From assembly GCF_003473485.1 (NCBI RefSeq), contig NC_053045.1:43628494-43692493 (forward strand): a stretch of 64,000 bases of DNA, given 5' to 3'. Of this stretch, positions 46,601 through 58,557 are shown in pieces. The notes beneath the pieces are model-generated. The model was given only the letters and a program-made list of their open reading frames with translations, ran no database searches and was not told the origin of the DNA. Origin of the DNA: Medicago truncatula (Eukaryota; Streptophyta; Magnoliopsida; Fabales; Fabaceae). A program made the position numbers and the translations under genes. Each line of letters opens with the position of its first letter. Position 1 is the first letter of the stretch.

Positions 46601-49600
46601 CATTGAAGGGACTCTTTATTCAAGGTCCTGTCTTCATTAGTTTCTTTCTTGCGGTAAGCTGACTTTTGCCCCAATATTCCCCCTACTTGTAGGAGTCTGA
46701 GGAGCCTTTATATTGTCTCTACTCATTCACAATTTCATTTTCTTTTCTTTGATTGCAGATAACAAACATGGCTGAAAAAATGCCATCATTCAAGCACGGT
46801 GGAGCTTTCTGGTTTACTGATCTCACAACTCCTGATGCCTTGTACATTTTTCCAGTTTTGACTGCTTTGTCATTCTTAATAGTAGTAGAGGTAAGGACCT
46901 CGTTTTCAGAAAAAGTGTTTTTTTCCAACTATATTTCTAGTTTGTCCTTCACAGTTCTCGTCTGAAAGTTTATTTGGTCTTACATTTTGTTTTTGAATTG
47001 TCTTTTATTTATTGTTCGCTAAAACCAGCCACTTCATTTGACAAGAAAACAGTTTAAAATTGAGATGACAAGAGTGGTATTATAAATATATGTTATATTT
47101 GATTTCCAATTAAGATCAATTTGATTTTATGTTGTTCTTCAGACTAATATGCAAGAAGGTATGGAAGGAAATCCTATGGGTAACACCATGAAAAAATTCT
47201 CGAGGGTTCTTGCTCTTCTTTCAGTTCCTTTCACTCTGAGTTTTCCAAAGGTAAACTTTCCTAGCCGGGCCTTCTGTTTGGAAGGAACAACTTCCCGTTG
47301 CTACCATCTGTATATGCATTTGATTATTATTTTTTGTACAAACTTAGGTAGAAACAGTAGTTTTGTCTTTGATAGTTTCAGTAAAGGTAGGCATATGCTC
47401 TATAGTTGGCTTATCTCCAAATAATAACTTTTTGTCTTGAAATGACTTGTAAGATGGTAAGCTCTTTGAGGCTACATGATTTGACTAGCAACTTTGTAAG
47501 TATTAACGGCATCAATAAATAAAAAATCAGCTCTGGCATTAGATAGCATGCATCCTAAGCACGGTATAGTGTATACTTTACGCATGCAAACTAGATTAGG
47601 TATGTAAAGCTGAAAATATTGTATGTGTTTACCTCTACTGACCTAGCATCAAGGTGATATCATAATTAAGCTGGGTCTGTTTATGAAACTGGAGAAAACG
47701 AGCATAACATCAATTCCCTTTACATAAGTTTACACATGCCTCATTGCCTCCACTTAACTCAAATCCCCCTTACTACACCCCTTCCTTACCTAAAATAACC
47801 TTAGGTCTTAGATCATCTGCGTGTATATTATTATTATTAAAAGATATTAGGAGAAAGCTAATAAGTTCCCTTAAGGCATTAATTAAGGAATCAAAAGAGG
47901 TAAGTCTATATAGAAAAATGATGATGTATTTTTTATAACGACAAGTTTTTAAATTGTATTTCCAAGAAAAACTTTCATTTTATGAATTCTTTAACCAATG
48001 CCCTTAGGGCACTCATTAGTTAGACCCTTATTGTTATTATTATCTTCAGTTTTAAGTGTCTCTAACTTTGACAACTACCTGTTTAACTTGATTGCCTCCT
48101 CCCTCCCCCTCTCCGTACTTGGTGTTCTGTTGTTGTGTTTGTGGGTAGATTAAGTCAATACAGAATAATTTTCTTGGTTTATATAAGGGGTCAACCCTTT
48201 TTTTTTTGGTGGCGGTGGGGTTCAATCTTGGATCCCCAAAGAGATCAGAAAGTCTCATTGGAGCTACTGGCTTTGCTGCTTCATCTCAAACACATTTTTT
48301 CAATATCTACGAGGATTTCTTTTCCTCCTCTGCACTTCTGATCATAATAATCAGAAATGAAGTTATTCAGTATTTATTTTTGAATGACATAAGTTAGTGC
48401 TAAGTTGTGGGTGGGGCTAGAACCTTCAACCTCCTTATTACTACACTCCTTAACTCCTCCACACCAATCAGCAAGTAAACTTTTATCCCCCCTTCAATTT
48501 TATAAACGAGTTGGGAAACCTGGAGAATAGTATCTATTGACTAGTAACACAATGACATTCTACTCCACTCATGAAACTTAGGAAATTTCTATACATATAG
48601 ATTATTGATTATCCATTTTCATTGCAGATGTCATTACACATTATAAATTAAATTGTACTGTAAAGAATTTAACGGCGTTTCGTTAATTTGAGAGAGAAGA
48701 ATGCTGGGCTAATTTATATTAACCACTGCTGCTTTTATTTGTCAGTCTATGTAGTTTGAACTTGTGTTTATGTGTAATTTTGCAGGCAATTTTTTGTTAC
48801 TGGATTACATCAAATTTGTTTTCATTGACGTATGGAATGGGTAAGGAAACAAATGAATTTGTTTTTATCTGCACTATCCCAATGTCATTATTTTTCATTT
48901 CAGTAGACGTAAATTTTGATTTATTTTCATCAAACACATTGCGTAGGGCCTTGGTTGTGCCATTCGTGATGGCTTCGAGCATTATAGATTGTACTCCCTA
49001 CGTTCCTAAATACATGTCGCAATTTGACCCTCTGCACTATTAACATAACCTACTATGACCACATTTTTTTTACTTATAAATAAAATTAATAGTATATAAG
49101 ATGCTGTTTGATTTAGCTCAATGAATATTTTCAAAATATCAACTTTTAATAATTTTTATTATAGATTATTAAAGATTTTAAAGACCAAAGGTGTGCATTA
49201 GCATGTGTGAAGTGATCAATTGCGACATGTATTTAGGAACAGAGGTAGTATCGGGCAACTAATTGGAGAATCCATTGTTCCAGATCTGTCTAAGACAAAC
49301 TTGCATACAAACTAACAGTTTTGTTTTAATCATATAAATGAAATATAGTGCACCTCACAATTATTAACTGGCTGTCTGACTACTGTTACTAAGTAATCAC
49401 AACCTATATTGGAAATGCAATTGTTTTATAAACTTAGCCAAGATTTCATTGTTCCAATCTGTATTTTATTCTATCCAAAAACACAATGTACAATTCAAGT
49501 TTTTTGTTCTCTCAACCTTAGGACAAGCATTTCTGTCCACTCCTTGAGTCATTACGTATTTTATCTCTTTAGTATAATATTCTGTTCGACGATATTCTCA

Positions 49601-50455
49601 CGGTCAGTTAGTAATGTGGCCTAAATATTGTTGATGCCATTGTCATTGGTGGGATGAAGTTGTGTATAAAAAAGACTGAAGTTCCATTATACTTATGCAA
49701 AGATAAGCATTGTCATTTGTTGCGCCACAGAATTTCAACCTAAACTTAGTCCTGCAATCATAGATAATGGCATCAAAACTTTATGGATGTCAATTTTTTT
49801 GGAGGACCGAATTGACGCCATGTTCTATGATTGGGAGGACTAGATTGACAATCGTTTTAGGTGGACAAATATCCCTTGTACTGCGTTCTCTCAGGGTGCT
49901 TGTTCCCTCTCGTTCCTTTGTATTGCAAGTCTTTATGAAATCTTCTGGGGATTGAACTGGGTCACTCTGAAAAAAATGATAGGAAATACTTTAATGAAAG
50001 GAAATCATTGGTTTGGTGAGACCTAAATGGAAGACGTGTTTCATGTATGACTAAGTTTCTTATAATTTATGCACTAAATGGATGTGGGTTTCTATTTTAA
50101 ACTGACATCAGCAAACTCTTGTATTTTGATTTTCTTGATTTTTTCTGATCTATGTTCTTTTATTTCCAATTTTGCAGTGCTTAGAACTCCTGGTGTAAAG
50201 AAAACTTTGGGTATTCCTGATTTACCTCCTGCAGAACCCACCAGTTCTCGGCAATCTCCCTTCTCTATATTTCCAGCACTAAAACAACGAAAAGATCAAA
50301 GCTCGTTGCCAATTGAATCACCAAAACAAATAAAAAATCAAAGCTCATTGCCAGTTGAAACACCAAAACAACCAAACAAAAAGATATCTTCTATTAGTCA
50401 AAGGATTAGAAGCTTAGAAAAACATGTTAAAGGAAGAAAGATAAGCAAGAAATGA
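43612..50455 (+). CDS. OXA1: OXA1 mitochondrial inner-membrane insertase, 9 exons
   Basis: Inserts proteins, notably mitochondrially made ones, into the inner membrane (YidC/Oxa1/Alb3 family). Exons: 43612-44042, 44706-44796, 45134-45181, 45934-45992, 46578-46653, 46759-46890, 47143-47250, 48786-48840, 50178-50455; joined CDS 1278 nt, 425 aa, matching plant OXA1 in length. The N-terminus is Arg-rich with few acids (MAYRRCLLQRGKLIDRRSHP), a likely presequence. The core starts near 135 (HLYTGLDWWAAIALTTLVIR) with TATVPLLVNQLKATSKL, then helices near 225 (LFIQGPVFISFFLA), 265 (ALYIFPVLTALSFLIV) and 300-333 (RVLALLSVPFTLSFPKAIFC, YWITSNLFSLTYG). After VLRTPGVKKTLGIP the tail is basic, as in ribosome-binding Oxa1 tails, with a short duplicated motif (QSSLPIESPKQ / QSSLPVETPKQ). 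Confidence 0.96.
44073..44300 (+). mobile_element. AGCTTAT-rich MITE family (OXA1 intron 1)
   Basis: TTAATTAAGCGCTTGTAGCA, AGTTATTTCTATTAGTACTA, TTTATGGAAATAAGCTGAAC and CTCTTTCAAACAGTCTCACA occur in the same order as at 53210-53420. Confidence 0.6.
44391..44640. mobile_element. MITE with GGTTAAATATGTTTTTTAGT ends (OXA1 intron 1)
   Basis: The left end GGTTAAATATGTTTTTTAGT and the right end GACTAAAACATATTTAACC are inverted complements; 250 bp, no ORF. The GGTTAAATATGTTTTTAGTC type is common in legumes, as I recall. Superfamily (Mutator-like) is inferred. Confidence 0.75.
46205..46300 (-). mobile_element. tRNA-like SINE fragment (OXA1 intron 4)
   Basis: Minus strand: GCAACTAGTTTGAGCTGGTT (A-box-like), then GGACCCGGGTTCAAATCTGG (B box GGTTCAAATC) and GAAGGATAAAA. 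It is too decayed at the ends to define limits or tail. Confidence 0.45.
48198..48238 (-). mobile_element. 5'-truncated SINE 3' part (OXA1 intron 7)
   Basis: Minus strand: ATCCAAGATTGAACCCCACC then GCCACC and an A-run. Same family as 43230-43290. Confidence 0.5.
48994..49248. mobile_element. Stowaway-type MITE in OXA1 intron 8
   Basis: The left end CTCCCTACGTTCCTAAATAC and the right end GTATTTAGGAACAGAGGTAG are near-complements, with TA on both sides (48992-48993, 49249-49250). The interior (for example AAGATGCTGTTTGATTTAGC, AATATTTTCAAAATATCAAC) is related to 874-1165. Confidence 0.88.
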
Positions 50456-52110
50456 TTACATTTACTAGTTCCTTAATTACACCATATGTTACACCATTAA
50501 GCATATGGTGCAACTATGCTTAGATTTTTTCTCATGTTGTATTGTTATCCTCTGATGGAGGGGAAATTAGAAATCTATTTAAGATAGGGAGGGGTAAAGG
50601 GAATATTTTTTTTTCAAAGCTTGTGATCGATTTTGCCGAGGAAGCTAAAGCTTTTTGTTAACATGTGTTTTATATTTATTTATTCAAGTATATACGGTCA
50701 AAATACATGAATGATTTAAACCCTGGGAGACAAAGCAAAATTATTTTTGTATACTGAACATTTTAATGATATAGATTCCTATATAGCATCATTCTCGTAT
50801 TATTATTATCGAATTACTTATTCTGGTATTATATGTTTTTACAGTCCTGCAATTTGGTAAGCAATAATTTTATCATGTTACACTTTCTTTTTTTTTATAG
50901 AGAACTGATGTTGAATAGAGTTTTTGGCAGGAATAACGAAGTATGTATGACTTAAAAGAGACTAGTTCATTTAAATGTTTGTTGCAGCAACAAACAACAT
51001 TTTGCATGTTTTTGAGATTGCATATTGTCCTTGCAATATATGAATTTTTGTTTTGGGTTTCAATTTGATAGTCATAGACAACAAAGTAAGAGAAGAACAT
51101 GAAAAATGTATACAGCAGAAAGCAAGGGATTTAAGGAATCCTTGCAAGAAGGAAGGAAAGAATCTATGAGGCACAACATTGCTGATGCTAAACTTTATTT
51201 AGGCTTTGCTGAAATTACGTATATTTCGCACTATCTTTCATTGTTGTTTCCCATTTAGACTAATGTTTTGATGATGAAAAATGCCGGTTGTTACGAAGCT
51301 TTTTTATTCACAAGTATTGAACAATTGTCTTGCAGAAAAATGACAAAAAATTATTTTCATCATTTATCCAAACGAATCATTCATAGCTAACATTTTATCT
51401 TCTCTATAACAACGACTCATTTCAACAATCTCTCATTATCATATTACCAAGTTAAAAGGAATACATATTTTGAAAAATAAAAATAAAAAATATTTTCACA
51501 AATAAACAGACTATTTAATGAAGCAATTGTATATAGGTTTGCCAAAATTACATATATTTCGTGCCATTTTTTTTGTTCTTTTGTTGTTGACAAATTACCA
51601 TCTTTTATTGTCATCTATTATTGAGATCAGCGTTTTCATTTCTTTTGACTGGTACAAAGAGAACAAGGTAATAAAGCTAACATAAAACAAATGGGAACCC
51701 GTTAATTACTTCAATAAATACAGAATATATAGTGTAAATATGTATAAAACAAGGGAAATGCTAACAAATTACTTAAATAAAGTGTTATTTACAATTAATT
51801 TTTTTTTTCTTAACCAGTGTCCTAGGGCACCGTTTAACATGACCCATAGAACAAATTAACTAAAATAGTTAAGCTTCCGGTTAAGCTATACATTTTTCTG
51901 GTAGAGTTTTTTGAAACTAGTTTTAAAAACTCTTCAACCATGGCTAGCTCCTATAAAAAAAAAAAAAAAAAAACTCCAAGTCGCCAATGATTCATTTCAA
52001 TATACAGATGGCTTTGCAACTACTAAAAGGGGGTTCATGATGATGGTATATATCCATAATGAACCTCACCATATCAAATTTCACTCCATATAAAATCATA
52101 TATGTTTGCA
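50456..52110. other. Tail-to-tail spacer between OXA1 and the proline-rich protein gene
   Basis: The 3' ends of both genes face here. A loose direct repeat (GCTGAAATTACGTATATTTC near 51208 and GCCAAAATTACATATATTTC near 51541) is the only structure noted. No gene recognised. Confidence 0.5.
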
Positions 52111-55100
52111 TCATGGATGGTTTGGCTCATTTTGTATTTCTGTAGCCAATTCTCTTGTTAACGTGTCGGCACGATCGTCAAGTCCACCAGCAAATGTGTA
52201 GACACGAAATGTAAATTGGAACGCCCTCCATAGCATTTTTGCACATTCCTTTTTTGGTCCATCAATCTTGCTATCTTCCCGCTTCTCCTACATTAAGATT
52301 AAGATTAATAACGCAAATCAAGTTACTAGCTTCTGAGATTAACACGCGATACAATGTAGTTAGTCTAACTGTGTTTTATTAATAGTAAAAATGGTCGAAA
52401 ATCGAAAGTAGTTTTGTAGTTTTAATTTGTTCTAACTAACTGTGATACCTTAAGTACTAACTCCATGCAATTGGAGGAAACATCCACCATTGCTTCCTTG
52501 ATCTTTATCAAAATATGGAAGTTGAATTCAATGTTGTGACTCTTAAACTTCTTAGACTCATCATCTTTGGTTCGTTCCAAAGCATCTAAATCGGTTTTAA
52601 TCTGCATGCGTTGTTGCACTTCGGTGGTTAGAATGTTAGAAATAATTGACTGCATTAGGACACAAATATAAGTACATATAAATGATGATGTTGGATTACC
52701 TTGCTGAAATAACGTTCAACCTTGTCCAGAAGCTGACCCATAGGAGCCACTACCTTCCAATTTTGAAGTTCAGTGAGGATTGAATCAAGCTTATTGTACA
52801 ATGATGCTGCCATTCTAATAGCTTCCAACTTCTTTGTAGGGAAGCCTTCGAATCGCGATAGCACCTATACAGAAACAGAATTGTATAAATTAGTTGGTGA
52901 ATGAAACAATAACTAGTGGAAATATAAACCTAATGGACATGAGTTTTGCTAACTTACCTGTGATTCATCAGTTAGATTCTCAAGAATAGATTCAACATCT
53001 TTGTGGAACTTGCTCAATTCGGTCATGTCCTTTGTCTTGAAATTAGTAATTCTTGATCTCAGTTCTATGATTTGTTTTGTGTACTTTTGAACATCTTCTT
53101 CTATTTGTATGAAGTAAGAAGATCTAATAAATGTGGGAAAAGAAAAACATTACGAAATGAGACATTGGTTCTATGACTTGCATATCAAGTTAACAAAATA
53201 TGTTTGTAGAAACAACTTAATTAAGAGCGCTTATCATATATGTGTTGATGTACAAGTTATTTCTATAACAAAAGATAAAATAAAGGCAAACTACTTTCAT
53301 AAACTATCATGAAGAGTTTATGGAAATAAGTTGGAAACAACTTATAAACATGTCATAAGCTCTTCTAAACAGTCTCACAAATGCTTATATTAGTAGATAA
53401 TCTCAAATAAGTCAATCTAAATTAAATTATGGTGTTGTAGATGGTATAAGAGTCATACCTTTTTGTCATCTCTGCTAGGGCATCAGCCATTCCTTGTTTT
53501 CCTCCATTACTTGCTCCTCCAATAGCACTTTTCTTCCCAGCAGCAGCTGATTTTCCTGTTAAGCTAGGTCCTTCAACTTTTCCTTTAAGAGTTCTATACA
53601 AATTGCCTAGCTGTGTTGACCTTTTCAATTTAGTAGTTGACTTGGGGCGCAAGGTTCTCCCTGCTCCACCGGGAGGTGGAGGTGGTGGGGCTCCTCCCTT
53701 TCCACCTGGTATCGGTGGTGGAGGGGCTGGAACTGATCCACCTTTCATAGGTGGTGGTGGAGGTGGTGGGGCTGCAGTCATCGTCGCTGAACCGGAACTA
53801 AGAGACATTGGTGGCGGAGGAGGTGGTGGAATCCTAACTGCTGCTGGTGGAGGTGGAGGTGGAGGAGGAGTTGAAGGTGGGGGCACTGCCACATTTGGTT
53901 GCAGCATAGGTGGCGGAGGCGGTGGTGGTGGAGGTGCCGAGGGTGGTAATATCTGTACTTTTTTTGGCATCATGAATGGTGCAGGTAGGGGAGGAGGGGG
54001 TGGGGGAGAAGATGAAGAAATAGACATTGATGCTTGTTGTAGATGAGAAGGTGTTTGTGTTGGTTTAGGAGAATTTGGTTGAAATTGTTTAGGAGATAGT
54101 GGTAACTCCACTTCTTCCATAACTTGATCATGTTTAACCATTTTTTGATGATGATCATCCTCATTTGTGTCCAAATCACAGACAAGATCCTCTGATGTAT
54201 CCTTTACAGGCTTATTATCATCCACTTCCATTTCTGTTATTGGTTCCTCGTCTATTTTTACGATATGCGTTGGTGACATATTGAAAGACAAACGTTTAAC
54301 TTCAACTGGATTCAACTTTCCAACAGCTTGGACTCTAAGAGACCAAAGACGCGGTGAGGCACAGGAACTTCTTGGACTTTCACTAGATCTTGAAGAGTGT
54401 TTCATGAATTCAGGGAGCACAGATCTAGGTGTTAGAGGAGATGAGCAGCTACTATCTGAAAATGAAGAGGTTCTCGCTACGAATTTTCCAAATGAACTTG
54501 ACTTTGGACTGAATTCTTTCTTTTGTTCATCTTCTTCTATGTCAAATCTCTCACTTGCTAACTTCATCAAATAATCTAGAGTCACCAGCAAAGTTTCACC
54601 TGCACAACAAATCAAATTGCTTGAAAACTGACAAACTAGTATTTTAACCAATGCAACGCAGGAGGAGATAATTATTGCATTTTTAACGAGTATGCACTTT
54701 TATGCAGGCCTCGAATCCAATCACATTTTACATTGATGTCACTTTTGTTATATCACTTTCTGATATATATCGCGATATATATATTTTGATGTATATATAA
54801 GAAGTTTTTACATTGTTGATGCATAAGATCATTAATAACATACCCAATTGACGCATGTTGTTGTCATCCTTGCATGTTGGAAATGCAATATCAAGCTTAT
54901 CCATGCAATCATTGTCCATCATCCATGACTCTCCAAGAGACTTCAAAGCCTCACAGAAGTAGGCCACAGCCTAGTATAAAATAAATGTCCACATTTAGAT
55001 TTTCAGGATGCTAAGATTTCAGTAATTATCATAATTAGAATAATTTCATTTCAGGTGCAGCTTATTTAATGTTGAAACTATAATTACCTGATCAATAGAC

Positions 55101-55985
55101 TTGTCCTCAATCTTTGACACTTGAGTTTTTGTTATGATCTCTGGATATAGCCTTTGTAGATCATTCAGTGTTCTCATAACTATCTGCAATGTGACATATA
55201 AAAAAAAAAAACCAAGAATAATGATTGTCATTTTACAACAGAGGAAACTGAAATCTGTCACTTAATGTTACGAAGTTAAACTCTTATTATGTCACATACC
55301 TCGCGCAAGGAAGCAGAACTGTTACATGGAGCTAAGTCCATGATATCTCTGAATGCCATGATCTTCATATGAATCTCTACCATTAAAATCAATTGGTCTG
55401 CTCCTACGAATGATAACTCCATTGACTCTCCATTTTCTTTGCTCTGAGCCTTTGAAGACTTCTTAGGTGTGCAAGACTTCTTAGGTGTGCTAGAGCCTTT
55501 TATCACTTTCAGTCCCTGCAAGTGCTTATATAATATCAATTAATAGTGCCTAGGATATCTCAGATAGATAGGTAATGCTAAGCTTCCAACATCTTCTGCA
55601 TGTCTTGTCTTTCAATGTTATTCATGTCACTTTCATAATTTCAATGCAAAAACCATCACTAAATATTATACATGTTACTTTATTTATATTTTCCAAAATT
55701 TGTTTAGGAGATATTGAATGTAACAAAATTTTAACAATTTTTGTGCATGTTTTCAGAAACAAAAAAGTAAGATAATATGTTTTTATAATTAAAAATCATA
55801 AACAAAGCCTGGAAATAATTTTGCAACTTATCAGCTTCATTCCTCACCTCAATTTTGCATGGTTGAATTAAGTCAAATCTAAAATCAAAGAAGAAAGGAA
55901 ATAAGGTTCAAATTGTTACCTCTAAAATACTAGCTTTGCGACGAAATAGCAATGGCTTTAAACCGCAGAACCCCACGGCAGCCAT
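52111..55985 (-). CDS. Proline-rich (hydroxyproline-rich glycoprotein-like) protein, 9 exons, no FH2
   Basis: Exons on the minus strand: 55985-55920, 55515-55300, 55183-55088, 54970-54844, 54599-53459, 53123-52958, 52864-52700, 52649-52449, 52287-52111; joined CDS 2355 nt, 784 aa, all junctions in frame. The N-terminal part (1-170) is helical: MAAVGFCGLKPLLFRRKASI, ELSFVGADQLILMVEIHMKI, TLNDLQRLYPEIITKTQVSK, YFCEALKSLGESWMMDNDC. Residues 170-360 are Ser-rich and acidic. Residues 360-490 hold runs of 6-9 prolines, then RTLRPKSTTKLKRSTQLGNL. The C-terminal 240 residues are predicted coiled helices (DVQKYTKQIIELRSRI, FEGFPTKKLEAIRMAASLYN, KEAMVDVSSNCMELVLK) and end ALWRAF-like: MLWRAFQFTFRVYTFAGGLD. 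From memory it fits the Arabidopsis At4g04980/At1g61080 group; function unknown. The poly-Pro region is formin-like but no FH2 domain follows. Confidence 0.88.
53210..53420 (+). mobile_element. AGCTTAT-rich MITE family (intron 5 of proline-rich gene)
   Basis: The most complete copy in the window: ACTTAATTAAGAGCGCTTAT, AAGTTATTTCTATAACAAAA, GAGTTTATGGAAATAAGTTG, TGTCATAAGCTCTTCTAAAC and CTCAAATAAGTCAATCTAAA. It lies 39 bp from the 5' splice site of the intron. Confidence 0.65.
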
Positions 55986-56647
55986 GCCTTAATGCTTTTC
56001 TTGAATTGAAATGCTGAAACAAGAGAAGAAAAAAAAATGTGATTTATTGATGCAACTTATATAATCATGTTGAAAATTAATATTGGATTTGAAGATAAAA
56101 CAAAAAATTTATTTAAAATAATTCTAATTAAAGAACAATTAGCAATGTAATTAATGTTCAAACCTTTCAGAAATGAAATTTTAGGTTGGTAATAGAAAAA
56201 TTTGAGACATATGCATGCATGAATATGCATGCATTTAGGGGGCTAGTCCTAACGTTGATGCAAAAACCAAATTAATGATATGATGAGAATTGTAATGGAA
56301 CTTTCTCAAAAGAGAGAGCCAAGGAATTAAAATGAAAGAGGAAGGATTATAAAGGCACCTTCCCCCTTCCTATCTATTTGATCAGTTTGAGTTGTTTTCG
56401 GGTATATGGTTTAGTGTTTATGCTTTGTGTCTTCATCATGAAAGGTAACTCATGCACAAGGGTTGGCTCATTTCTAAAAATAAGAGATTATGTTAAACCC
56501 AAACAGCTTATATATTTATGGCTTTATATTTATTCTATATTTAAGGAACTTTTCTCTTTGAATCTAACAAACTCATGGGCATTTTCTTGGTATCCCTAGA
56601 TGTTGTTTTCAGAATTTGGTGAAAGAGTTATTTATTGTGTATGTTTT

Positions 56648-56741
56648 TTGTTTTTACTTGAAACACATTACGTATACACTTGTTAGTATGTTATTTGTTT
56701 TTACTCAAAACACATTACGTATACACCTGTATAGTATTAAA
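56648..56741. repeat. 47-bp tandem direct duplication
   Basis: TTGTTTTTACTTGAAACACA begins at 56648 and TTGTTTTTACTCAAAACACA at 56695; both continue TTACGTATACAC. Confidence 0.8.
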
Positions 56742-56813
56742 CTAATCAATTAATAGTTAATGGATCAACTAATGTGGTTGAGTCTAGAATCGATGTAGCT
56801 GGCACAATTTTTA

Positions 56814-56880
56814 TGAGGCGCCATAAAGTATATTTGGTTGATGATCCAATTTTAACAACGTTCATATATATGGCGCCTCA
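56814..56880. repeat. TGAGGCGCCAT inverted repeat
   Basis: TGAGGCGCCAT at 56814-56824 and its exact complement ATGGCGCCTCA at 56870-56880, 45 bp apart. Confidence 0.6.
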
Positions 56881-57297
56881 ATTTTGCAATACGTGGTTGA
56901 GTTAGAAACCAAACCAATAATCGAGTCGTTGATCCAATTACATGATCAACTAACGTTCATATATACTTACTAGTTACTATGGAGAACAAGTACGTAGTTC
57001 ACCCCAACTCGATTTTGCATCCAATTTTTGATAATATTCATATTATCAAGAAAGGATTTGAGATATATGATGATAAATGTAAACCAAAATAGATCTAAAT
57101 TATTGGATGTGTTTGGATGACATTTTGTGAAAACCACTCGGATTGGATCGGATTTTGGATAGATTTTTCAATACCGAACCAAACCGCATACAAATATTTT
57201 AATGCATATTTTCATTTTTATAAGTATAATATATTATATCAAGCTATTATTATTTTTTTCTTTTTATTTCTTTTAATACTACATATGAGTTTAATTT

Positions 57298-57342
57298 AAT
57301 CAATTTTGTATTTTTTTTTTTGATAAAAAATCAATTTTGTAT
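57298..57342. repeat. Micro-insertion, 17 nt, flanked by 14-bp direct repeats
   Basis: AATCAATTTTGTAT at 57298-57311 is repeated at 57329-57342 around a T-run plus GATAAAA (minus strand: TTTTATC plus an A-run). Confidence 0.72.
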
Positions 57343-57440
57343 CTATTTACTATGTTTCAAAATAATCAATCATTATTATTCTGTACTATTAATTTTTTAT
57401 AAATCATATGTTATATTTTATCTCGAACATATTATTTTAT

Positions 57441-57585
57441 TATTATTATGTTTTTTTGGTCAAGTAGTCCAGTGGCTAGAATTCATTCACCTTATAAGGT
57501 GAATAAGTGGGGTGTCCGGAGTTCGAACCTCGACCCCTGCATAAAATAATACATTGTCCTACCAATTGAGCTATGCTCATAGGAC
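57441..57585 (-). mobile_element. Full-length tRNA-derived SINE with target duplication
   Basis: Minus strand: GTCCTATGAGCATAGCTCAA TTGGTAGGAC.. with a textbook A box (TAGCTCAATTGG), then GGTCGAGGTTCGAACTCC (B box GGTTCGAAC), the body ACACCCCACTTATTCACCTT, and the end GGACTACTTGACC plus an A-run. TATTATTTTAT flanks it on both sides (57430-57440 and 57586-57596), an 11-bp target-site duplication. Same family as 43373-43508. Confidence 0.85.
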
Positions 57586-58557
57586 TATTATTTTATCATA
57601 TTTATATAAAATTATTATTAATGAAAAAAGTTACAATTTGTAATTTTGATATCCAAAAACCGATCCAAATTAAACCGCATTAATTTGGATCGGATCGGAT
57701 TGATTTTTCTAAATTATTCATCCAAAATCGAACTGAACCACATATAATTTGATCGTTGAATCGGATGAGTTTTTGCCTCAAACCGATCCAAACCGGACCG
57801 CAAACACCCCTAAATATGGATCATGTAATCAAAATGTCAACTATTGATACATTATATTACTAAAAAAAAAGTGTTTCTAAAGTTTTTATGTAGGCACAAG
57901 CCCTCACACATAATAACATGCATCCGTCCCTAAGTATGTTATACATAAAATAGAATAAAAATATGTTATTATTTACACATAAAATGAAATATATTTTAAA
58001 GTTAAATAATCATATATTTTTGTGTCGTATTATATTTACAACAGTTAAATTTACCAAACACACTAATTTTAATCAATATGTGTTTCACCTAAAAGCTATT
58101 AGCTTATCGTATAACTTAATTTACCAAACAAAGCCTTATTGTTGCATTTACCACCCCTGAAAAAAATATAATTTAAATAATAGAATGGCAGTTCATTTGT
58201 CCCGTAAACTTAATTCAGTTGACACTGTTTTGTATATATATGGACTGAAGTTTAAACTACCAATTCTTCATTTGTTAATATTAAAATGTAAATTTTTAGT
58301 CACCAAACCATTTGACCTAAAAAAATATCAGATCCTCTTATTTTATTTCATCCTTCTATCACTTTTAATTATATTTTTTTTTTATCGAACCGTTTTAATT
58401 AGTGTTTTTTCCACTTTTTTCAAATATACAATGATCAACTTGAACTGGTTTTTTTTTTTTTTTTTTTTTCCTATTTAAAAATTACATGATCAAGCTAGGT
58501 GGAAATATTGGTTGTGGTGTTGGAGGGAAGACAAAAAGAATGTGTGTTACGAATAGA

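Larger units (their letters stand above)
57105..57815. mobile_element. Fold-back repeat (GATCGGATT/AATCCGATC) containing a SINE
   Basis: Left: GGATGTGTTTGGATGACATT, CGGATTGGATCGGATTTTGG, ACCGAACCAAACCGCATACA. Right: CCGATCCAAATTAAACCGCA, GGATCGGATCGGATTGATTT, and the end CCGGACCGCAAACACCCC, which is an inverted counterpart of the left end. Body about 710 bp including the SINE (57441-57585) and a micro-insertion (57298-57342). Confidence 0.55.

Noticed and set aside
53603..54046. Plus-strand 147-codon glycine-rich ORF
   Set aside because: It is the antisense of the CCA/CCT-rich poly-proline exon of the minus-strand gene; poly-Pro codons read backward give Gly.
53459..54599. Formin assignment for the proline-rich gene
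   Set aside because: No FH2 motifs (such as the GNxMN or KxLxxK-type blocks) are visible in any downstream exon; only the poly-Pro tract is formin-like.
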